From Hordeum vulgare subsp. vulgare (Eukaryota; Streptophyta; Magnoliopsida; Poales; Poaceae), in contig NC_058519.1 in assembly GCF_904849725.1 (NCBI RefSeq), positions 649,873,387-649,937,386 of the forward strand: a stretch of 64,000 nt of DNA. The letters are read 5' to 3'. Positions 57,971 through 64,000 of this stretch are shown in pieces. How positions within the stretch are numbered: position 1 is the stretch's first letter; each line of letters starts with the position of its first letter. The notes under the pieces are model-generated. The model had not been told where the DNA came from, did no database searches, and worked only from the letters and a program-made list of their open reading frames with translations. The position numbers were made by a program, and so were the translations under genes.

Positions 57971-59285
57971 TCATCCATCCAAAATGTCCCTGATCATCTT
58001 CAACTTCTCTTGGTTCTTCTCCAATGCCTTCAACTGATTAGCAATCTGGATCTTCAGCTCATCCCTGCGTTTAATCAGATGCTCAATTCCTTTCTTCAGA
58101 CCATCAATGTGAAGGTTGAGCACCACAATTTCATCATTAAGTTTGTCCTCAGATTTTGACAGTTTATCAACCTGAAGCTTTAAATTGTAGTTCTCTTTAG
58201 TAAGATTCTCCTTCCCCTTCAAATGATTTGGCTTCTGGGTCCTAATGACCCTGCCTTGAGCTTCTGCAAGGTTGAGCAGTTGATTCACATCTTCTACTAG
58301 TTTGTCATAGTTTGCATCAAGATTTCTTTTCTCCTCTGTGAGGTGGTGAATTTTCAGTGAATTCTCCAAATTATCATCCCTCCTAGCACTCTTGCAGTCT
58401 TCCAACATTTCCCATAGTTTTAACAATGCATTTTGCATTGTGGGAGGCTACTCTTGGTCTACCCAACCAACAAAACCACAGTTTTGAGGTGGCTGCAATA
58501 CAAAATAACCAGTACTTCAGCAATACAAAATAACCAGAAAATAACAAGCCAGAATTCTGTAATAAACATGCAGTGACACTGCTGTAATAAACAAGCAATG
58601 ACAGTGTTGTAACAAGCCAGAATCTTTTAGCTAAACTAGCAATGACAGTGCTGTAATAAACAATGACAGTCTGAATATTTGAGCTAAACAAACAATGGCA
58701 GTGATGTAGTAAACACTGACATTCTGAATCTTTTGAGCTAAACAAACAATGACAGTCTGAATATTTTAGCTAAACAAACAATGACAGTGATGTAGTAAAC
58801 ACTGATAGTCTGAATCTTTTCAGCTAAACAAACAATGACAGTCTGAATCTTTTGAGCTAAACAAACAATGACAGTCGGAATATTTTGAGCTAAACAAACA
58901 AAATTGCAGGGAACAACGAGATAGAAAAAACAGAAGCAACTTCATGCATGTCTAACACTAAAGAAGATAGAACTAATCGGCTGAGCACACACTAAAAATC
59001 TTCTCCCTGTCTCAAATCCTTCGAATGCTACGCGACGCTCAGGCGGCAGCCCATGCTCCAATCAAACATCCAGGGCAGAATTCTCGATGTCCATGTAGTC
59101 TTCGTCGTCGATTCTAGAAGGGATCTAAAGAAGAACCAAGAAACAGAGATAAATCCCCAATGTGAAGAAAAAGAAACCCTAAACCTAACCCTAGCTCTAC
59201 AAATTACCCGGTACATCATGTCGTCCAAGGAAGAGCTGATGTACAGGCTCGATAGGTCATTGCTACTCTCATCCTCGTAAACCAT
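57971..59285 (-). pseudogene. GRF-type zinc finger / coiled-coil gene in C3
   Basis: Three minus-strand exons can be traced. Exon 1, 59285-59208, starts MVYEDESSNDLSSLYISSS and ends at cgg|gtaatt. Exon 2, from 59124 (ctttag|atccc), encodes IPSRIDDEDYMDIENSALDV, a TGA where the first zinc cysteine would lie, then LEHGLPPERRVAFEGFETGR and RFLVCAQ. Exon 3, 58492-57971 (tattgcag|ccacc), gives PPQNCGFVGWVDQE, a TAG, then 155 residues of heptad-rich coiled coil (LENSLKIHHLTEEKR, LNDEIVVLNLHIDGL). GRRF...C...CGF.W is the GRF zinc-finger signature, a nucleic-acid-binding fold. The donor after exon 2 is not canonical. Two stops make it a pseudogene as read. Confidence 0.72.
58540..58900. repeat. Short tandem repeats in the GRF gene intron
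   Basis: The word gagctaaacaaacaatgacag recurs about seven times, in units of about 33 bp (with tctgaatcttt) alternating with longer units that include tgatgtagtaaacactga. It lies between exons 2 and 3 of the GRF gene. Confidence 0.8.
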
Positions 59286-59664
59286 GGCACGGCGGAGGTG
59301 GTGGCGGCCGACGAGCTTCGGCGATGAGGGGGGCAGAGCTCGAGCAGAGAAGAAGAGCTGATGTGGGAAGGAGTGGACTCGCTCGGCCGACCAGGTTCGA
59401 GTGAGACACAAAGACCGACCGAACCGGTTCGTGCCGCCACTTACATGCGGGCCATTTGTTTTTTAAGCTGTATATGCCATTTGTTTTTTGTAAGATGTCC
59501 CGGACGGCACGTGGCGGACGGGATGTTGCAGGAACTGTTACATCGTATAAAGAGGGAACTGCCTCTGGGTGCATCGTCTCCCTCGTCTCCCACTCCTCCC
59601 ACTTCTTCTTCTCTCTCTCTCTCCCGTCGCACCATCTCCCCGTTGCTCTCGTCTCCCACGCCCA
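59286..59664. promoter_or_regulatory. Divergent promoter region between GRF and zf-XS genes in C3
   Basis: About 380 bp separate the two divergent ATGs. On the plus strand tataaag (59546-59552) lies 113 bp before the zf-XS ATG, a plausible TATA box. The phrase tgccatttgttttttgtaag and its near copy ggccatttgttttttaag lie at 59450-59490. A CT-rich leader (59575-59640) precedes the ATG. On the GRF side I see a GC-rich leader but no clear TATA. Confidence 0.45.
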
Positions 59665-61197
59665 ATGGAGGGCGCTCGTCGCGCCGTCGCCGTTGCAGAT
59701 CTTGAGAACGAGGTGCTGAAGCAGGAGGACACGACCGCAACCGCTGTCGCCACTGCGGACCTTGAGAAGGAGGTGCCAAAGCAGGAGGACACGACCGCAA
59801 CCGATGTCGCCGCTGCGGATCTTGAGAAGGAGGTGTCGAAGCAAGAGGACACGACCTCGAGCGGTGCTGCGCAAGCTCACGACGATGAGGTGGGTTTTTT
59901 AGATGAGGTTTTCTGGGTTTTTTATAGTTGATTCGTGCTTGAATGCTACATAGATTTATTGAGACTTGGATTTCTTTAATTTCAATCTTGATTTGTGCAT
60001 GTGGATGTGGTAATGCTTCCCGTTCCCCTGCTTTAATAGTTATCGTTGATAAGCAGGAGATTTAGCATATATTCAGAGAGCAGAACACACTCTGCTTTTA
60101 CATGTGTTGGCGAACTTTTGCATTTTGTTGGCTTGAATCAACAGAATCTTTCTCTTATTAGTAAAGATTTCACCTAGATCATGTGCTTGATATATACGAA
60201 CACCCATTCTTAAATTTCGCCTAGGTCTGCCCCCTCTCTTGCATTTTATTGGGATTATTAGTAAGGATTTAATAAGAGTTAGGTTTTGAATTGGGATCTT
60301 GATTGTTGCATGTGCTTAGATTTTATTATGTGCCGGATATGTTGATAGATTTGTTGTGGTTATCCCCTCACCGGGGCACGGCAGGGGCTGAGCAGCCCAA
60401 TTGTGCAATATTTAAATTTTATTTTGTATAAATCAGGCTATGTATGTTCCTGAATAGGGTGGCTGATGCAGCAGCACTATGAATGTAATTAGAAGCACAT
60501 TGTTGAATGGTTGACCTTTTGAATACTGTGTTACATAGTTTGTACTAATCGAATTACTTATATTGTAGGAAAAGGAAGCTGCAGGCATGAACAGGAAGCT
60601 CGCCAAGACTAGGTTCAAGAGCCTGTATGACTCTGACTACGACGACGACGACGACCCGTATGAGGTAATCCCAACTATTTTAGTTCAGCGTAAGCACTAT
60701 ATGAATGCATTTTGGTGGGCTTTTTAATGAAATTGATGTAGAGAGTGTTTTAATGTTATTTGTTTAATTAGATTACTGTACATGACTTTTTTCTTTGTTT
60801 GTTCATTAAAATTTGGTAAATGGGAATTATTTGATGTTTGTTCATTGCATCATTCTGAATTAGAAGTGTGTGTTCTGGCTCCACAATGCCTATATGAATG
60901 CATAATGTGTTCCTGAAATTAATTTGTGTGTGCAGTATAACTCTAGAGATGACGTGGAGGACGGCAACAAAGAGTCCTTCATTGAGAAGGAAGCCCAGAA
61001 GATCAGGGAGAAGGGGAAGGCGGCGTACTTCAAGAGGGGAATGTTCAGATGCCCATACTGCACCACAAAGCCAAAGCCCAAAGGATGGGATTTATGAACA
61101 CCTTATGTTGCATGCACGCGGTTTATCGACGAGTGCTGCAGACATCTAGACCAGGGCAGAGCATACAGCCCTCCTGAAGGCTCTAGGTCCCATTTAG
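59665..61197 (+). pseudogene. Three-exon zf-XS (SGS3-type zinc finger) gene in C3
   Basis: Exon 1, 59665-59889 (75 codons, donor gatgag|gtgggt), begins MEGARRAVAVADLENEV and holds three 20-residue repeats (LEKEVPKQEDTTATDVAA type). Exon 2, 60569-60664 (acceptor ttgtag|gaa, donor gag|gtaatc), encodes KLAKTRFKSLYDSDYDDDDD. Exon 3 starts at 60936 (gtgcag|tat) and runs into a zinc finger, FRCPYCTTKPKPK. All junctions are phase 0. One extra G near 61083 makes the frame stop at 61095-61097 (160 residues). The next frame continues DGIYEHLMLHARGLS and, past a TAG, RAEHTALLKALG to 61197. CxxC...H...HA followed by a helix is the zf-XS pattern of SGS3/IDN2/FDM proteins of RNA silencing. XS and XH domains are absent. 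Confidence 0.72.
59695..59875 (+). repeat. 60 bp coding tandem repeat in zf-XS gene exon 1
   Basis: gatcttgagaacgaggtgct, gaccttgagaaggaggtgcc and gatcttgagaaggaggtgtc start successive units at 60 bp intervals, so the protein repeat is 20 residues, three times over. All three units keep the frame. Confidence 0.9.
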
Positions 61198-61450
61198 TCA
61201 CCCTCCATGATCTAGATGTCGTTGTGAATTGTTTTACTTTTGCGCAAATGGCAGGTTGTTGTGTGAACTGTTAGAATGTTATGGCAGGTTGTTGTGAACT
61301 ATTGGAATGTTCTACTTCTGATGTTGGAATGTAATGAGTTTATGTATTGCAACGATCACGGTAGCTGCTTCTATTTTGCTTCACTGATCATAAAGAGTGG
61401 GTCGACTATGTTTGATGTATTGAAAAGAGTGGGCATCGAGTAGAAAACCA
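61198..61450. other. 3' flank of zf-XS gene
   Basis: T-rich sequence with a doubled phrase (atggcaggttgttgtg near 61245 and 61280) and an aatgtaatgagtttatg stretch near 61330 that could serve as a polyadenylation region. No gene is seen. Confidence 0.4.
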
Positions 61451-61452
61451 AC

Positions 61453-61540
61453 AGCCTGTTCCTAGCCGAGTGGTAGATACCCAGTGAAATGAGTGCCGCG
61501 TCGTGGGTTCGAGCCCCCGCTCGCGCATTATTTTTTGTCA
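61453..61540 (+). repeat. tRNA-derived SINE-like fragment 1 in C3
   Basis: It has an A-box-like tagccgagtgg (61463-61473) and a B-box ggttcgagccc (61506-61516), followed by cccgctcgcgca and a T-run. These are pol III internal promoter elements in tRNA spacing. The 5' and 3' ends do not pair as an acceptor stem, so it is not a functional tRNA gene. Confidence 0.45.
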
Positions 61541-61679
61541 GAAAACAACAGCTATCTGAAAACTTCAGGAAACAACAATTCTGAAAACAACAGCAACAGG
61601 CAACATCTCAATTCAGCTCTCTGATGTAGATAACAACAGCAACAGCTCTCTGATGTAGTTAGCAATAGCAACAGCAACA

Positions 61680-61840
61680 ACTGCCGATGGGTGAAGTGGC
61701 CGTGGCATCAGCACCACCACCGCTGGTCACCGCCCCCGTCGGTCGCCGGCCCCATCCCCGTCGGTCGCCGCCGCCCCCATCCCCGTTGAACGCCGCCGCC
61801 CCGTCCCCGTCGGTCGTCGCCGCCCCCGAGATCTAGATTT
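61680..61840. repeat. GC-rich ccccgtcggtcgccg short repeats
   Basis: Four to five degenerate copies of a unit of about 30 bp (ccccatccccgtcggtcgcc) run through this stretch. They would encode proline/arginine-rich nonsense. I see no gene. Confidence 0.7.
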
Positions 61841-61983
61841 GCTAAGTGTTGGAAACTGGCTAAGTGTTGGCCCCTGTCAGAAACTCGCTAAGTGTTGGTC
61901 GTCCCCGTCGGTCCCACTTGTCAATGATACGAGAGACGCGCGATTGAATATAATATACACCCGAATACCGATACCTGAGCAAC

Positions 61984-62072
61984 AGTCCCTCTCTAGCCCA
62001 GCGGTAGCACACACTTAGAGTCCCCGCTCGGTCGTCGGTGTGGGTTCGAGTCCCCGCTCGCGCAGCTTTTTT
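61984..62072 (+). repeat. tRNA-derived SINE-like fragment 2 in C3
   Basis: It has tagcccagcgg (61994-62004) as A box, ggttcgagtcc (62043-62053) as B box, and a pol III-style tttttt stop (62067-62072). It shares gtgggttcgag(c/t)ccccgctcgcgca with fragment 1. The body between the boxes differs, so the two are related but not a recent duplication. No cloverleaf closes. Confidence 0.45.
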
Positions 62073-62179
62073 CGGGAATTAAGCGCTCGGCCCCTCATGT
62101 CATTGTGTGCTCACCTGCCTGCCAAATGGGTCCTACCTCAGTGACACGTAAGCGAGGCTGCTGAGGTGGCTGCATAACC

Positions 62180-62444
62180 AGCCTAGTGCATTCGAACTAT
62201 TTAGTAACGACCATTCATATTGGTCATTATCACCTAGAAATAAGGAAGTGTCAGGTGTTGTCCGCTTTATGACCTTTTCGAGTAAGCAAGTTATGACCTT
62301 TCTGATGAAAAAGGTCGTTAGTTTTTGGGGTTAGGACCCCTCCGGACAGCTTACGAACAATTGGTGTCAAATGGTCATAGATTTATGACCATTCCTTCCA
62401 GCGTCACTCACAAAAGGTCGTTAGTTGACATATTTCTTGTAGTG
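62180..62444. repeat. Right end of CACTA C3 with subterminal repeats
   Basis: C3 ends ttagttgacatatttcttgtagtg at 62444, the complement of CACTACAAGAAA. Upstream lie many copies of aaggtcgttag, atgacc and ggtcat on both strands, a different subterminal motif from the gtcgtaa of C1 and C2, so C3 belongs to another subfamily. The flanking tct (62445-62447) is the expected 3 bp duplication; its partner lies left of the window. Confidence 0.85.
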
Positions 62445-63384
62445 TCTATGATGAAAGCCCATCTTGTTACCCTTGATGGCAACAACGTGATGCGTGCCTT
62501 GTTGCCCCTTCTGTTACTGGGAAAGGTCACCGCATGGCATGAACCCAAAACCAAGCACTTCTCCCATTGCAAGAATCATAGCTCTAGTTGGCCAAACAAA
62601 ACCCAAGACTGGGAGAGACTTACAAGGATATCAAATCATGCATATAAGAAATCAGCAAAGACTCAAATATAATTCATAGATAATCTGATCACAAATCCAC
62701 AATTCATCGGATCTCGACAAACACACCGCCAAAGAGGATTGCATCGGATAGATCTCCATGAAGATCATGGAGAACTTTGTATGGAAGATCCAAGAGAGAG
62801 AAGAAGCCATCTAGCTACTAACTACAGACCCGTAGGTCTGAAGTGGACTACTCACGAGTCATTGGAGAGGCGATGATGTTGATGTAGAAACCCTCCAACT
62901 CCAAAGTCCCCTCCGGCAGGGCACCGGGAAGGGTCTCCAGATGAGATCTCGCAGAAACGGAGCTTGCGGCGGCCGAAAAGTGGTTTCGTGGACGCCCTGA
63001 TTTTTTTGGGATTTTAGGGAATATATAAGCGAAAGAGCTAGGGCAGGGGAGCTCCAAGGGGGCCACAAGCTTGGTAGCCACGGGCCCCCCTAGCCGCGGC
63101 TACAGGGCTTGTGGGCCCCCTGTGGCTCTCCTGCCTTGGCCCTCAAGTCCCCCGATCTTCTTCTGTTCTGAAAAAATTTATTTCGGGGAATTTATTCCGT
63201 TTGGACTCCGTTCCAAAATCAGATCTGAAAAGAGTCAAAAACACAGAAAAAACAGGAACTGGCACTTGGCCCTGTATTAATAAGTTAGTCCCAAAAAAGA
63301 TATAAAAGGTACATAAAACATCCAAAGTTGACAAGATAAAAGCATGAAACTATCAAAAATTGTAGATACGTTTGAGACGTATCA
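62445..63384 (-). mobile_element. Element G 3' LTR, 5' half, interrupted by C3
   Basis: In the minus sense it starts TGATACGTCTCAAACG at 63384, after a polypurine tract, and runs to the C3 insertion. From about 62924 to 62445 it matches the F LTR (43644-44115). It contains a nested inverted repeat (around 63055-63125) like those of O and M. The other half of the LTR must lie beyond the left end of C3, out of view. No gene is seen. Confidence 0.82.
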
Positions 63385-64000
63385 AGCATCCCCAAGCTTA
63401 ACTCCTGCTCGTCCTCGAGTAGGGAAGTGATAAAGAATGATTTTTTTATGCTTTCATGCTACCTAGCATATATGTCCTTTGTAACTCCTCTTATGTGACG
63501 TGAATGTTCACATCCATTAGATTCAAAACAATAGTTTGCTATTGACGTGGAGACAATAATACTTCAAGCAAACTAGCAAGGTAATCATGAACTTTCAAAA
63601 TAACAAGGCCAAAAGAAAGTTATCCCTACAAAATCATATAGTCTGGCTATGCTCTATCATCCTTGCACAACGAATTTAAATCATGCACAACCTCGGTATT
63701 GGCCAAGTAATTGTTTCCACACCTTTACTTTCTCAAACCTTTTCAACTCTCACGCAGTACATGAGCGCGAGCCATGGTTTTAGCACTATAAGTGGAATGG
63801 AGTGTGGTGGTGGTTGCAAGCCAAACAAGGAGAAGATGGTCAGATTAACTAGGCATATCAATGAGCTATGGAGATGCTCATCAATAGATATCAATGTGAA
63901 TGAGTAGGGATTGCCATAGAAATGATGCACTAGAGCTAAGAGTATGTGAAAGCTCTTAAGGAAAACTAGTGCTTGCGCCTCCAACTTGCTTGCTCACGAA
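63385..64000 (-). mobile_element. Element G internal domain, 3' non-coding end
   Basis: In the minus sense it ends with gagttaagcttggggatgct, the polypurine tract beside the LTR, preceded by ctactcgaggacgagcagga, a phrase common just before 3' LTRs of this group (from memory). The 600 bp have stops in all frames and no pol motif. The element continues past 64000. Confidence 0.75.

Noticed and set aside
61984..62072. Functional tRNA gene
   Set aside because: A and B boxes are present, but the ends do not form an acceptor stem and no anticodon arm can be drawn with confidence.

Overview
The window is intergenic chromosomal DNA of a large-genome grass, most likely Triticeae (wheat, barley, rye, Aegilops). 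The evidence is a solo LTR with the termini of the BARE-1/Angela Copia family, a non-coding element with about 5 kb LTRs resembling the barley Sukkula LARD, Athila-type Gypsy LTRs beginning TGATACGTC, and several CACTA transposons. I see no intact host gene, rRNA or CRISPR. Almost every base belongs to a transposable element, and most elements sit inside one another. Element letters are mine.

Nesting, outermost to innermost: G (Gypsy LTR, minus strand, 62445-64000) holds C3 (CACTA, right end 62444). C3 holds M (Athila-like, minus strand, 46465-48521). M holds F (Athila-like, 43644-46464). F holds O (Athila-like with gag and protease only; visible 1-494 and 34179-43643). O holds T (Tat-type Gypsy, 495-34173). 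T holds S (Sukkula-like, minus strand, 3101-16888). S holds a Harbinger-like MITE (6651-7447). Side branches: T also holds CACTA C1 (22103-27802) and a BARE solo LTR (29028-30867); C3 also holds CACTA C2 (48725-56568), which holds a hAT-like element (49506-50108). Target-site duplications are visible for T (gagtt), S (cgttc), C1 (ata), the BARE solo LTR (aagac), C2 (aaa) and the hAT (ggcacgtg). The other insertions are read from interrupted homologous copies.

T carries a decayed gag-protease-RT-RNase H-integrase series on the plus strand, a 70-71 bp tandem array of hairpin-forming units, and a spliced antisense gene (27813-33120, minus) encoding a putative-gypsy-type-transposon domain followed by a coiled coil. 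O has gag and protease but no RT, RNase H or integrase; an extra ORF occupies the downstream position. F keeps one ORF of unknown function. S has no coding capacity.

The most gene-like sequence is in the CACTA elements. C2 carries fragments resembling three unrelated host genes: the RPA70 N-terminus, a synaptotagmin-like N-terminus and a GH31 alpha-xylosidase exon. C3 carries a divergent pair: a GRF-type zinc-finger/coiled-coil gene (minus, 57971-59285) and a three-exon zf-XS gene (plus, 59665-61197), separated by about 380 bp. Both are damaged, but they are the best candidates for an unusual transposon-borne system.
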